A DNA stretch of 64,000 bases from Stenotrophomonas maltophilia. Its GTDB lineage: Bacteria; Pseudomonadota; Gammaproteobacteria; Xanthomonadales; Xanthomonadaceae. Below the pieces are notes generated by a model. The model had not been told where the DNA came from and did no database searches. It saw only the letters and a list, made by a program, of their open reading frames with translations. The position numbers and the translations under genes are program-made. The DNA is taken from positions 1-64,000 of the forward strand of contig NZ_QFHO01000003.1 in NCBI RefSeq assembly GCF_004920835.1, given 5' to 3'. The stretch's first letter is position 1. Each line of letters starts with the position of its first letter. Positions 39,642 to 51,003 of this stretch are shown piece after piece.

Positions 39642-40094
39642 ATGCAGCTGATCCTTCTGCAGAAAGTCACCAACCTCGGCAACCTGGGCGACCTGGTCGA
39701 CGTGAAGCCGGGCTACGGCCGTAACTTCCTCGTGCCGCAGGGCAAGGCCGTGCCGGCCACCGAGAGCAACAAGGCCGAGTTCGAAGCCAAGCGTGCCGAG
39801 TACGAAGCCAAGGCCCAGTCGATCCACGCCGACGCTGAAGCCCGCAAGGCCAAGCTGGAAGGCGCGAGCGTCACCATCGCCGCCAACGCTTCGACCGAAG
39901 GCAAGCTGTACGGCTCGGTCGGCGCCCGCGAAATCGCCGATGCCTTCACCGCTGCCGGCCTGCCGGTCAGCAAGAGCGAAGTCATCCTGGGCGAAGGCGC
40001 CTTCCGCAACATCGGTGAGTACGACGTCCTGGTGCACCTGCACGCTGACGTTGAAACCACCGTCAAGGTTGTGGTCGAAGCCGAAAAGGCCTGA
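39642..40094 (+). CDS. rplI: 50S ribosomal protein L9
   Basis: A 150-residue two-domain protein of the 50S subunit: N-terminal rRNA-binding domain ([33 protein letters not shown]), a long connecting helix, and a C-terminal domain ([19 protein letters not shown]). Length is standard. It lies 104 bases after rpsR and ends the operon at a strong terminator. Confidence 0.97.
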   Translation: MQLILLQKVTNLGNLGDLVDVKPGYGRNFLVPQGKAVPATESNKAEFEAKRAEYEAKAQSIHADAEARKAKLEGASVTIAANASTEGKLYGSVGAREIADAFTAAGLPVSKSEVILGEGAFRNIGEYDVLVHLHADVETTVKVVVEAEKA

Positions 40095-40124
40095 TCCCAC
40101 GCCGCAAGGCCTGGTATCACCGCA

Positions 40125-40158
40125 GAACGGGCGCCCGCGAGGGTGCCCGTTTTGTTTT
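40125..40158 (+). terminator. Rho-independent terminator of the rpsF-rpsR-rplI operon
   Basis: Hairpin ACGGGCGCCC-GCGA-GGGTGCCCGT (about 40127-40150) followed by TTTGTTTT, 33 bases after the rplI stop codon. Confidence 0.88.
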
Positions 40159-40253
40159 GTGCGGAGGTCCGATCCGTGGCGCTGGACGATGCTCGGCCGG
40201 CGCCCCCGGCCGGGCAATGTTCCACGCCCATTCGTAGAACACGGCCACATCGG

Positions 40254-40259
40254 TATACT
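40254..40259 (+). promoter_or_regulatory. Candidate -10 box of smc
   Basis: TATACT, 97 bases before the smc ATG, with TTCGTA at the -35 position (17-base spacing). The leader between them has no other clear signal. Confidence 0.4.
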
Positions 40260-40356
40260 CAGGGCGTCACATCCGTTCCACGGCCAGCGATCCCAATCGG
40301 ATCAATGACTTGGAGGGTAAACGCAGGCCGCTCGCCGGCCCCAGTCCGGAAACCCT

Positions 40357-43300
40357 ATGCGTCTTTCCACGATCAAGCTGTCCGGCTTCAAGTCGTTCGT
40401 CGATCCGACCACCCTGCACCTGCCGACCAACATGACCGGCGTGGTAGGGCCTAATGGCTGCGGCAAGTCGAACATCATCGACGCCGTGCGCTGGGTCATG
40501 GGCGAAAGTTCGGCCAGCCGCCTGCGTGGTGACTCGCTCACCGACGTGATCTTCTCCGGTTCCAATGCCCGCAAGCCGGTCTCGCAGGCCACCGTCGAGC
40601 TGATCTTCGACAACTCCGACCACACGATCTCCGGCGAGTACGCCTCGTTCAACGAGATCTCGGTCAAGCGCACCGTCAGCCGCGACGGCAGCAGCAACTA
40701 TTACCTCAACGGCACCAAGTGCCGCCGCCGCGACATCACCGATCTGTTCCTCGGCACCGGCCTGGGCCCGCGCAGCTACTCGATCATCGAGCAGGGCATG
40801 ATCAGCCAGATCATCGAGGCGCGCCCGGAAGACCTGCGCGTGTACCTGGAAGAGGCCGCCGGCATCTCCAAGTACAAGGAGCGCCGCAAGGAGACCGAGA
40901 CCCGCATCCGCCACACCCGCGAGAACCTGGACCGCCTTGGCGACCTGCGCGAGGAAATCACCAAGCAGCTCGAGCACCTCAAGCGGCAGGCCAAGCAGGC
41001 CGAGCAGTACCAGGCGTTGCAGGAAGAACGCCGGGTCAAGGATGCGGAGTGGAAGGCGCTGGAATACCGTGGCCTGGATGGTCGCCTGTCCAAGCTGCGC
41101 GAAGGGCTGTCGCAGGAAGAAACCAAGCTGCAGCAGCTGATTGCCGACCAGCGCGACGCTGAGGCGCGGATCGAGACTTCCCGCGTGCGCCGCGAGGAGG
41201 CTGCCGACGCGCTCAATGCCGCGCAGGCCGAGGTCTACCAGGTGGGCAGCACGCTGGCCCGCCTCGAACAGCAGATCCAGCACCAGCGCGAACTGTCGCA
41301 GCGCCTGCACAAGGCGCGCGATGAAACCCGCCAGGCACTGGCCGAGCTTGGCCAGCACATCAGTGGTGACGAAGCCAAGCTGATGGTGCTGCGCGAAGCG
41401 GTCGATGCGGCCACCCCGCAGCTGGAAGAACTGCAGGAAGAGAACGAGATCAAGCAGGAAGGCCTGCGTGAGGCCGAAGCGCGGTTGTCCGATTGGCAGC
41501 AGCGTTGGGAGCAGCACACCTCGCAGAGCTCGGAAGCCTCGCGCGCTGGCGAGGTCGAGCGCACCCGCGTGGACTACCTGGACAAGCAGGTCCTCGATGC
41601 CGACCGTCGTCGCGAGGCGCTGGCGGCCGAACGCGCGGGGCTGGACGTGGACGCGCTGGAAGAAGCATTCGAGCAGCTGCACCTGCAGCACGACACGCAG
41701 AAGACCGCGCTGGACGAGTTGAGTGAAGACGTCGAGCTGCGCAAGCAGGGCGTGGCGGCGGTGCAGGAGCAGCAGCGGAATGGCCAGAACGAACTGGCCG
41801 AACTGCGCAAGCAGGCCAACGGCCTGCGTGGCCGGCTGGCCTCGCTGGAGACCCTGCAGCAGGCCGCGCTGGGCCAGGAGCAGGGCGCTGCCGTGGCGTG
41901 GCTGAAGGCGCGTGGGCTGGATTCGGCGGCGCGTGTCGGCGAACGCCTGGACGTTGATGCCGGCTGGGAAAATGCGGTGGAAAGCGCGCTTGGCCAGTTG
42001 ATCGAAGGCGTGCTGGTCGACGACCCGGCCAGCCTGGTCGATGCACTGGGTGAGCTAGGCGATGGCCGTATCGCGCTGGTTGCCAGCGGCGACGCAGATC
42101 TGAAGGTTGCCCCTACCTCGCTGGCCGCTCGTGTGCGTGGCCCGGCGGCGATCCGTCGCCTGCTGGCCCATCTGCACGCTGCAAGCGATCTGGCCGAAGC
42201 GAAAACGTTGCAGGCCCGCCTGCCCGAAGGCGATTCGATCATCACCCAGGGCGGCGAGCGCCTGGGCCAGGGCTGGCTGCGCGTCGCGCGCTCTGGCGCG
42301 GCCCAGCAGGGCGCGCTGCTGCGCGAACGCGAAATCAACGAACTGCGCGAGCAGATCGAGCAGCTGCAATCGCGCGAAGCCGAACTGGAAGAACAGCTGG
42401 CCGGTTTCCGCGAACACCTGTTGGCCGCCGAACAGCAGCGCGAGGATGCACAGCGCGCGCTGTACCTGGCGCACCGCGCTGTGTCCGAACTGGCTGGCCA
42501 GCTGCAGGGCCAGCAGGGCAAGGTCGAGGCGGCACGCACACGCATCGACCGCATCGAAGGCGAGCTCAGCCAGTTGCTGGAGACCCTGGACATCAATCGC
42601 GAGCAGGCGCGTGAAGCGCGTGCGCGGTTGGAGAATGCGGTCAACAGCATGGGCGACCTGGAGTCGAACCGGCAGGGCCTGGAGGGCGAACGCCGTCAGT
42701 TGACCGAGGCGCGCGATCTGGCCCGCGACGCCGCCCGTGCGGTACGCGAGCGGTCGCACGCGTTGGCCCTGACCCTGGAATCGCAGCGCGCCCAGGTGGC
42801 CTCGTTGAGCCAGGCGCTGGAGCGCATGAGCACCCAACGTGGCCAGCTGGATTCACGCCTGGGCGAACTGCACTCGCAGCTCGATGAGGGCGATTCGCCG
42901 GTCGAATCGCTGCAGGCCGAGCACCAGAACGCGCTGGAAGAGCGCGTGCGTGCCGACCGTGTGCTGACCGAGGCGCGTACGCTGCTGGACGGCATTGATG
43001 CCGAACTGCGCAATTACGAGCAGACCCGCCACCAGCGCGACGAACAGGCACTGGCCCAGCGCGAGCGTATTTCCCAGCGCAAGCTGGACCAGCAGGCGCT
43101 GGTGCTCAGTGCCGACACGCTGCAGGCTGCGGTGGAGAAGGCCGGTTTCGTGATGCAGGATGTGCTCAACGCGTTGCCCGAAGAAGCCCGCCTGGGCGAC
43201 TGGGAGCAGGCCGTGCACCAGATCGACGGCCGCATGCGCCGGCTGGAGCCGGTCAACCTGGCTGCCATCCACGAGTACGGAGAGGCCTCGCAGCGATCGG

Positions 43301-43860
43301 AGTACCTGGACGCGCAGCATGTTGACCTGACCACCGCTCTGGAGACCTTGGAAGATGCCATCCGCAAGATCGATCGCGAGACCCGCGGCCGCTTCAAGGA
43401 CACCTTCGACCGCGTCAATGCCGGCGTGCAGGCCCTGTACCCGCGCCTGTTCGGTGGCGGCCATGCCTACCTGGAACTGACCGGAGAAGACCTGCTCGAC
43501 ACCGGCGTGACCATCATGGCGCGCCCGCCGGGCAAGCGCGTGTCCAGCATCTCGCTGTTGTCCGGTGGCGAGAAGGCGATGACCGCGGTAGCGCTGGTGT
43601 TTGCCATCTTCCAGCTGAACCCCGCGCCGTTCTGCCTGCTGGACGAGGTGGACGCGCCGCTGGACGAGGCCAACGTCGGCCGCCTGGCCAACATGGTCAA
43701 GGAAATGAGCGAGAAGGTGCAGTTCCTGTTCGTCAGCCACAACAAGGCGACGATGGAGGCTGCGCACCAGCTGTCGGGCGTGACCATGCGCGAGCCGGGC
43801 GTCAGCCGCCTGGTCAGCGTGGACCTGGAAGAAGCCGCACGATTGGCGGGCGCGGCCTGA
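40357..43860 (+). CDS. smc: Chromosome partition protein SMC
   Basis: An 1167-residue SMC ATPase that loops and condenses DNA together with ScpAB-type partners. The head domains are at the ends: Walker A GPNGCGKSNIIDAVRW near residue 31, and the signature LSGGEKAMTAVALVFAI with Walker B FCLLDEVDAPLDEANV near the C-terminus. Two long coiled coils flank a hinge at about 515-660. Length is normal. GGAAA precedes the ATG. zipA follows after 46 bases; smc-zipA-ligA is a conserved order in pseudomonads and xanthomonads. Confidence 0.97.
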   Translation: MRLSTIKLSGFKSFVDPTTLHLPTNMTGVVGPNGCGKSNIIDAVRWVMGESSASRLRGDSLTDVIFSGSNARKPVSQATVELIFDNSDHTISGEYASFNEISVKRTVSRDGSSNYYLNGTKCRRRDITDLFLGTGLGPRSYSIIEQGMISQIIEARPEDLRVYLEEAAGISKYKERRKETETRIRHTRENLDRLGDLREEITKQLEHLKRQAKQAEQYQALQEERRVKDAEWKALEYRGLDGRLSKLREGLSQEETKLQQLIADQRDAEARIETSRVRREEAADALNAAQAEVYQVGSTLARLEQQIQHQRELSQRLHKARDETRQALAELGQHISGDEAKLMVLREAVDAATPQLEELQEENEIKQEGLREAEARLSDWQQRWEQHTSQSSEASRAGEVERTRVDYLDKQVLDADRRREALAAERAGLDVDALEEAFEQLHLQHDTQKTALDELSEDVELRKQGVAAVQEQQRNGQNELAELRKQANGLRGRLASLETLQQAALGQEQGAAVAWLKARGLDSAARVGERLDVDAGWENAVESALGQLIEGVLVDDPASLVDALGELGDGRIALVASGDADLKVAPTSLAARVRGPAAIRRLLAHLHAASDLAEAKTLQARLPEGDSIITQGGERLGQGWLRVARSGAAQQGALLREREINELREQIEQLQSREAELEEQLAGFREHLLAAEQQREDAQRALYLAHRAVSELAGQLQGQQGKVEAARTRIDRIEGELSQLLETLDINREQAREARARLENAVNSMGDLESNRQGLEGERRQLTEARDLARDAARAVRERSHALALTLESQRAQVASLSQALERMSTQRGQLDSRLGELHSQLDEGDSPVESLQAEHQNALEERVRADRVLTEARTLLDGIDAELRNYEQTRHQRDEQALAQRERISQRKLDQQALVLSADTLQAAVEKAGFVMQDVLNALPEEARLGDWEQAVHQIDGRMRRLEPVNLAAIHEYGEASQRSEYLDAQHVDLTTALETLEDAIRKIDRETRGRFKDTFDRVNAGVQALYPRLFGGGHAYLELTGEDLLDTGVTIMARPPGKRVSSISLLSGGEKAMTAVALVFAIFQLNPAPFCLLDEVDAPLDEANVGRLANMVKEMSEKVQFLFVSHNKATMEAAHQLSGVTMREPGVSRLVSVDLEEAARLAGAA

Positions 43861-43906
43861 CGTGCCATCCTAGTTACCTGAATGAACTAGCCGGAGAACC
43901 TATCGA

Positions 43907-44647
43907 ATGTCCGACACGGCACTGTTGCGCATCGGCATCCTGGCCGCCGGCCTGCTGTTGATCGCCGCGATCTTCCTGTTTGGCCGTCCGAAAAAGAAGC
44001 CCCAGGGGCGCCGCGTGGAAGGCGCGGAACCGACCAGCGGTCAACGCCGCGAGCCGGTGCTGGGCGATGACGGCGTCCCCGTGGCCGATGGCCGCATTGA
44101 ACCGGGAATGGGCGGGGAAGGCGAGCAGGCCGAACTCGGTCTCCCCGACACCGATCTGGGCGCAGCCAGCGACCTCGGCAAGCGCGCCACCCAGGATTTC
44201 GACAAGATCGTTTCGCTGCTGGTGGCGGCCCGCGCCGGCGAGCAGCTGCGCGGGGAGGACATCGTAGTGGCCGCCGAGAAGACCGGCCTGGTCTTCGGCC
44301 ATATGAACGTGTTCCACCGCCTGGTGGAGGGCTATCCCGAGCGCGGACCGATCTTCTCGATGGCCAGCGTCATCAATCCGGGCAGCTTCGACATGGCCAA
44401 CATCCGCGCCATGGAAACTCCGGCCATCGCCTTCTTCCTGACCCTGCCGGCACCGCTGACCGCGCTGGATGCCTGGGAGAAGATGCTGCCGACCGTGCAG
44501 CGCATGGCCGAACTGCTCGACGGCGTGGTGCTGGATGACGGCCGCAATGCCCTGGGTCGTCAGCGCATCGCACACATCCGTGACGAGCTGCGTGCCTATG
44601 ATCGCCAGCACCAGGCACCGCCGCTGACCAAGACCCCGCGCTGGTAA
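43907..44647 (+). CDS. zipA: Cell division protein ZipA
   Basis: A 246-residue inner-membrane protein that tethers FtsZ at the division site. It has an N-terminal membrane helix (LLRIGILAAGLLLIAAIFLF), a short Pro/Arg/Gly-rich linker, and a C-terminal FtsZ-binding domain (DKIVSLLVAARAGEQLRGED, VFGHMNVFHRLVEG, IFSMASVINPGSFDM). GGAGA precedes the ATG. It is shorter than E. coli ZipA (328) because the linker is short. It would normally be followed by ligA, but an opposite gene intervenes here. Confidence 0.93.
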   Translation: MSDTALLRIGILAAGLLLIAAIFLFGRPKKKPQGRRVEGAEPTSGQRREPVLGDDGVPVADGRIEPGMGGEGEQAELGLPDTDLGAASDLGKRATQDFDKIVSLLVAARAGEQLRGEDIVVAAEKTGLVFGHMNVFHRLVEGYPERGPIFSMASVINPGSFDMANIRAMETPAIAFFLTLPAPLTALDAWEKMLPTVQRMAELLDGVVLDDGRNALGRQRIAHIRDELRAYDRQHQAPPLTKTPRW

Positions 44648-44664
44648 AAGCGTTTTTTCCGGTG

Positions 44665-44704
44665 TGCCGACCAGCGGTCGGCACCCACCCCGACCAGCGG
44701 CCGG
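44665..44704. repeat. Two short palindromes after zipA
   Basis: TGCCGACC-AGC-GGTCGGCA (44665-44683) and a near copy CCGACC-AGC-GGCCGG (44690-44704), separated by a CACCC spacer. They lie between the convergent zipA and aminotransferase genes, just after a T run, and could end both transcripts. They resemble the window's other palindromes but lack the GTAG end. Confidence 0.55.
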
Positions 44705-44721
44705 CATCCACCCGGATGGGG

Positions 44722-45846
44722 TTACGCCGGTACGCCAGCCACCTTCGCGAACGCCTGGCGGAACGCCGCCATTTCCTCTTCGGTACCGACGGTCACCCGC
44801 ACGCGCTGCGGCCAGATCGGCCAGTTGCGACCGATCACCACGCCGTTCTCCGCCATTGCCTTGGCGAACGCGCCGCCGTCACGCTGGACGTCGACCACGA
44901 AGCAGTTCGCCTCCGAAGGCACGCAGTTGAAACCGCGCTTGCCGAGCCACGCGACGGTGGCCTGGCGTGCCTTGGCATTCTGCAGGCGTCGCTGCGGGAT
45001 CAGCTGCGGATCCCGCAGACTGGACAGCGCCGCCGCCAGTGCCGGTACCGGTAGCGGGTTGTCGCCGAGGCTGGCCAGTTCACGCAGCCGGTCCGGATGT
45101 GCAGCGGCCACGCCAAGGCGCAGACCGGCCATGCCGTACAGCTTGGAAAACGTGCGCAGCACGATCAGGTCATCGCGCTGGGCCACCTGGCCGATCAGGC
45201 TGGGCTGCTCGCTGTACTGCAGATAGGCCTCGTCGACCAGTACACGGGTGGCCACAGGCTTGTTGGCCAGCAGCCAGGCGAGCTCGACCGGTGGGCTGAT
45301 CGAGCCGGTGGGGTTGTTCGGATTGCACACGTACAGCAGCCCGGTCGGGTGCGCATGTGCGGCAGCAACCATCGCACGCAGGTCGTGCGCGCCGTCATCG
45401 CGCAGCGGCACCTTCTGCACGTGCGCGCCGTGTGCGGCGGCCACTTCGCCCAGCGTTTCGAAGGTCGGGTCGGCAACTACCAGTCCTGCCTGCGGGCCGG
45501 TCCACAGCGTGGCCGCACGATTCAGCGGTTCGCTGGAGCCGGGGTAGAGGCGCACATGATCGGCCGGGATGCCGGCCTGCCCGATGAAAGCGTCGCGCAC
45601 CTGGCCCGCCAGCTCGAAGCGGTAGCGGCCGCAGCTTGCGATGCTCTCGCGTGCCGCCTGCTGGGCAGCGGGTGAGGGGCCGTACGGGCACTCATTGAAG
45701 TTCAGCAGTACCGCGCCCTCGCTGGGAGTCGGCGTTGTGGCCGCAGCAGGCTGGGCCTGGGCCAGGCGGGGCAGGCTGCTGCCGGCCACGGCAAGGCCGG
45801 CACCGGCCAGTTGCAGGAAGCGGCGACGGGAGGCGGGCAGGGTCAC
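44722..45846 (-). CDS. Tat-exported PLP-dependent aminotransferase (HisC-like)
   Basis: A 374-residue class I/II aminotransferase resembling histidinol-phosphate/aromatic aminotransferases (NFNECPYGPSPAAQQAA, YVCNPNNPTGS, PLP Lys in LRTFSKLYGMAGLRLG, and the C-terminal Arg in RVRVTVGTEEEM). The N-terminus is a clear twin-arginine signal, SRRRFLQLAGAGLAVAG, ending near LAQAQ, so the folded enzyme should be sent to the periplasm. The GTG at 45846 gives a short Tat n-region; the frame stays open to TTG at 45903. Substrate is unknown. It stands between zipA and ligA in opposite orientation. Periplasmic PLP enzymes are rare; PvdN of pseudomonads is a Tat-exported example. Confidence 0.85.
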   Translation of the reverse strand: MTLPASRRRFLQLAGAGLAVAGSSLPRLAQAQPAAATTPTPSEGAVLLNFNECPYGPSPAAQQAARESIASCGRYRFELAGQVRDAFIGQAGIPADHVRLYPGSSEPLNRAATLWTGPQAGLVVADPTFETLGEVAAAHGAHVQKVPLRDDGAHDLRAMVAAAHAHPTGLLYVCNPNNPTGSISPPVELAWLLANKPVATRVLVDEAYLQYSEQPSLIGQVAQRDDLIVLRTFSKLYGMAGLRLGVAAAHPDRLRELASLGDNPLPVPALAAALSSLRDPQLIPQRRLQNAKARQATVAWLGKRGFNCVPSEANCFVVDVQRDGGAFAKAMAENGVVIGRNWPIWPQRVRVTVGTEEEMAAFRQAFAKVAGVPA

Positions 45847-45913
45847 GGGCGGGGTTCCGAAGGTTGGCTGCTGCACGCTAGCGCTGGTGGGGGCGGGCGG
45901 CAAGCTGCTTTTT

Positions 45914-46050
45914 GTAGAGTCGAGCCGTGCTCGACTACAGATGTGCCAACCAAGGTTGGCACCTACCAGAGCGGGGAATGGTTGGCACCTACCGGAGCGG
46001 GGGAGTGGTTGGTATCTGCCAGAGCGGGGGAGCAGTCGAGCAAGCTCGAC
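45914..46050. repeat. Nested palindromes and 26-base tandem repeats before ligA
   Basis: In order: a GTAG-bounded palindrome with GTCGAGC arms (45914-45938), a CCAACC-AA-GGTTGG hairpin ending CTAC (about 45943-45965), three tandem imperfect 26-27-base repeats that begin GGTTGG (45954-45979, 45980-46006, 46007-46032), and a GTCGAGC-AA-GCTCGAC hairpin (46035-46050) that repeats the arms of the first. The tandem copies share the CAC/TATCTRCC-AGAGCGGGGG end of the palindrome. This looks like slippage or recombination within SMAG elements. Confidence 0.7.
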
Positions 46051-46094
46051 GCAACAAAGGCGGTGGTGTTACAGGGCCTGACGCCCGGGCGCGG

Positions 46095-48596
<2,502 letters not shown>

Positions 48597-48646
48597 AGCC
48601 TCCGCCGGGCGCTCCTGCGGCCGGCATGAAATACAAAGGAACACCG

Positions 48647-49132
48647 ATGCAGACCGCCCCGCTGGACTTCCGCCTGGCCACCCGTGCCGATGAGGAACTG
48701 TTGATCGCGTTGATGCGCGAGTTCTACGCCGAAGACAAGATCGACTTCGACGACGCCCGCGTGCGTCGCGGTGTGGATGCACTGCTGGCCGACCCGCGCA
48801 ACGGTGAAGTACTGCTGTGGCTGGACGAAGCCGGCGAGGTGGTCGGCTATGCGGTGATCGCGATGGGTTTCAGCCTGGAGCAGGGCGGTCACTTCATGCT
48901 GCTGGACGAGCTGTACCTGAGCCATCGCGCGCGCGGTCGTGGTCGCGGCAAACAGGCCCTGGCGATCTGCGAACAGCGCGCACGCGGTCGTGGCGTCAGC
49001 CGCCTGCGCCTGGAAGTGAACCACCACAACGAACTGGCCCGACGCCTGTACCTGGCCAGCGGCTACATCGACGACACCCGTGACCTGCTGACCCTGCCGC
49101 TGGACCATCCGCGCCCGGAGGGCATCCTGTGA
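48647..49132 (+). CDS. GNAT-family N-acetyltransferase
   Basis: A 161-residue acetyltransferase. The acetyl-CoA-binding motif A appears as LYLSHRARGRGRGKQALAIC (R/Q-x-x-G-x-G/K) and motif B as LRLEVNHHNELARRLYLASG. The substrate is unknown. The start at 48647 is chosen because AAAGGA lies six bases before it; an ATG seven codons earlier is possible. Its stop overlaps the GTG of epmA, so the two are translated together. Confidence 0.87.
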   Translation: MQTAPLDFRLATRADEELLIALMREFYAEDKIDFDDARVRRGVDALLADPRNGEVLLWLDEAGEVVGYAVIAMGFSLEQGGHFMLLDELYLSHRARGRGRGKQALAICEQRARGRGVSRLRLEVNHHNELARRLYLASGYIDDTRDLLTLPLDHPRPEGIL

Positions 49133-50085
49133 GCGAGGCCCTGCTGCGGGCGCTGCAGCAGCGCGCCGCGCTGAACGCGCTGCTGCGCCGCTTCTTCGCC
49201 GAGCGCGATGTGCTGGAAGTGGAAACCCCGATCCTGTCGGTGGCCGGCAACACCGAGCCGAACATCGACAGCTTCCACACCGATTTCACCGGGCATGTTG
49301 ATGCCGGTGGCCGCCGCCGCTGGTTGCGGACCTCGCCGGAGTATCCGCTCAAGCGCCTGCTCGCTGCAGGCGTCGGCGACTGCTATGAACTGGGCCGCGT
49401 ATTCCGCAATGGCGAAGCGGGTGGTCGCCACAATCCTGAATTCACCATGCTGGAGTGGTACCGGGTCGGCTGGGACCACCATCGGCTGGTGCAGGAAACC
49501 GCCGAGCTGGTCGGGCAGGCGTTGGCGCTGGTCGGGCGCAGTGCCCGCTTGCGCGTGATGAGCTATCGCGAGCTGTTCCAGCAGCATGTAGGCGTGGATC
49601 CGTTCGATGCCGACGAAGCCGCGCTGCGTGCCGCACTGGGCGACGTGCATATCGATCCGGTCGGGTTGACCCGCGACGACTGGCTGGACCTGCTGATGAC
49701 CCACCACATCCAACCGCACTTCGATGACGCGGTCATGACCGCGGTCCATGACTGGCCGGCCAGCCAGGCCGCGCTCGCGCGCATCCGCCCCGGCACACCG
49801 CCGTTGGCCGAGCGTTTCGAGCTGTACCTGGGGGCGGTGGAGCTGGCCAACGGCTATCACGAACTGAATGACGCGCAGGAGCAACGTGCGCGCTTCCAGC
49901 ATGATCTGCAGCGTCGGCACGAGCGTGGGCAGGTACAGCCGGCGCTGGATGAGGCGCTGTTGGCAGCGCTGCCGTCGATGCCGGCCTGTGCCGGCGTGGC
50001 GGTGGGCATCGACCGCCTGCTGATGGCGATGAACCGCACGCCGCGCATCGCCGATGTGCTGGCCTACGATTTTGCCCACGCCTGA
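49129..50085 (+). CDS. epmA: Elongation factor P lysine ligase
   Basis: A 318-residue class II synthetase-like protein that adds beta-lysine to elongation factor P (gene also called poxA, yjeA or genX). It has the LysRS-like core without an anticodon domain: EVETPILSVAGNTEPNIDSF, motif 2 FRNGEAGGRHNPEFTMLEWY and motif 3 GVAVGIDRLLMAMN. The GTG start overlaps the stop of the acetyltransferase (GTGA). It probably modifies EF-P together with EpmB encoded elsewhere. Confidence 0.93.
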   Translation: MSEALLRALQQRAALNALLRRFFAERDVLEVETPILSVAGNTEPNIDSFHTDFTGHVDAGGRRRWLRTSPEYPLKRLLAAGVGDCYELGRVFRNGEAGGRHNPEFTMLEWYRVGWDHHRLVQETAELVGQALALVGRSARLRVMSYRELFQQHVGVDPFDADEAALRAALGDVHIDPVGLTRDDWLDLLMTHHIQPHFDDAVMTAVHDWPASQAALARIRPGTPPLAERFELYLGAVELANGYHELNDAQEQRARFQHDLQRRHERGQVQPALDEALLAALPSMPACAGVAVGIDRLLMAMNRTPRIADVLAYDFAHA

Positions 50086-50212
50086 GTTTTCGGGTCTTTC
50101 TGAAATCTGCAGGCTGAACGGAATCGACGGATTTCGCGCTTGATTCAGCAAGCATGATGATGCTCTCATCATCCCACGTGCCTCACACTGGCATGGCAGT
50201 TCATCCAGTCTC

Positions 50213-50956
50213 GTGGGGAAGCCTTTGGTCAAGTGGTTCGCGGTCGTCGCTGCACCGGTGTACTCCCTCGCGATATGGGGGGTGTTCGCACCGTCGTCGG
50301 CGTTGGCCCAGCAGGCCGGCTATGACGGCGAAGTGGTGACCTGCGAATCGCGTGACATGGCCTGGGTGCACTGCGATATCGATGTCAGCAACGGCATCGA
50401 CCTGGTTCGCCAGCTGTCCAGCAACAGCTGCATCCGCGGCAGTGAGTGGGGGACCGACCGCAGTGGTGTGTGGGTCACTCTTGGCTGCCGTGCCGAGTTC
50501 CGTGCACGCCGTGCGCAAGGAGCGGCAGCGCCGGCCAGCACCCAGGGCAAGCGCCTGGTGCGCCGCGTGGTGCGCTGTGAGTCCAATGGTCGCCCGCAGA
50601 GTTGCCCGGTGCGGCTCGATGGCGCCCCGGTGCGCCTGCTGCGCCAGTTGTCGGTGCTTCCGTGCCGGGAGGGGCAGGGCTGGGGCTACAAGCGCAATGA
50701 AGTCTGGACCACGCGTGGCTGCCAGGGTGATTTCGAAGTGGCCGACGAGGAGGGTCGTTTCGTCGACGTGCCGCGGCGCCTGACCTGCGAGTCGAAGTCG
50801 AAGAAGCGCCGCTTCTGCGGTGCCAGCATTTCCGTTGGAGCGGTCGTCACCCAGCAGCTGTCCAGCACGCCGTGCGAAGAGGGCAGCACCTGGGGCTGGA
50901 GCCGCAACGGGATCTGGGTGGACGGCGGCTGCCGGGCCGAATTCTCGGTGAATTGA
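50213..50956 (+). CDS. Exported protein with three DUF3011 repeats
   Basis: A 247-residue secreted protein with signal peptide ([18 protein letters not shown], cleavage near ALA-QQ). The rest is three repeats of a DUF3011 unit of about 55 residues, each with four Cys and the pattern CES...C...RQLS...C..G..WG....VW...GC.A.F (about 43-100, 117-175, 190-247). The Cys residues are probably paired in the periplasm. The function is unknown. The GTG at 50213 is the longest start; TTG at 50225 with GGGGAA just before it is possible and would trim four residues. Confidence 0.83.
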   Translation: MGKPLVKWFAVVAAPVYSLAIWGVFAPSSALAQQAGYDGEVVTCESRDMAWVHCDIDVSNGIDLVRQLSSNSCIRGSEWGTDRSGVWVTLGCRAEFRARRAQGAAAPASTQGKRLVRRVVRCESNGRPQSCPVRLDGAPVRLLRQLSVLPCREGQGWGYKRNEVWTTRGCQGDFEVADEEGRFVDVPRRLTCESKSKKRRFCGASISVGAVVTQQLSSTPCEEGSTWGWSRNGIWVDGGCRAEFSVN

Positions 50957-50991
50957 GCCCGGGCAGGCTCCAACCACGTGGGGCCTGGCCC

Positions 50992-50997
50992 TACAAT
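50992..50997 (+). promoter_or_regulatory. Candidate -10 box of mtnA, leaderless layout
   Basis: TACAAT is only six bases before the mtnA ATG at 51004, and no ribosome binding site is visible between. The message would begin at or next to the A of the start codon. Confidence 0.45.
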
Positions 50998-51003
50998 GGG
51001 CCC

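Noticed and set aside
45954..46032. CRISPR-like array
   Set aside because: Only three directly abutting 26-base units with no spacers, within palindromic SMAG elements; no cas genes.
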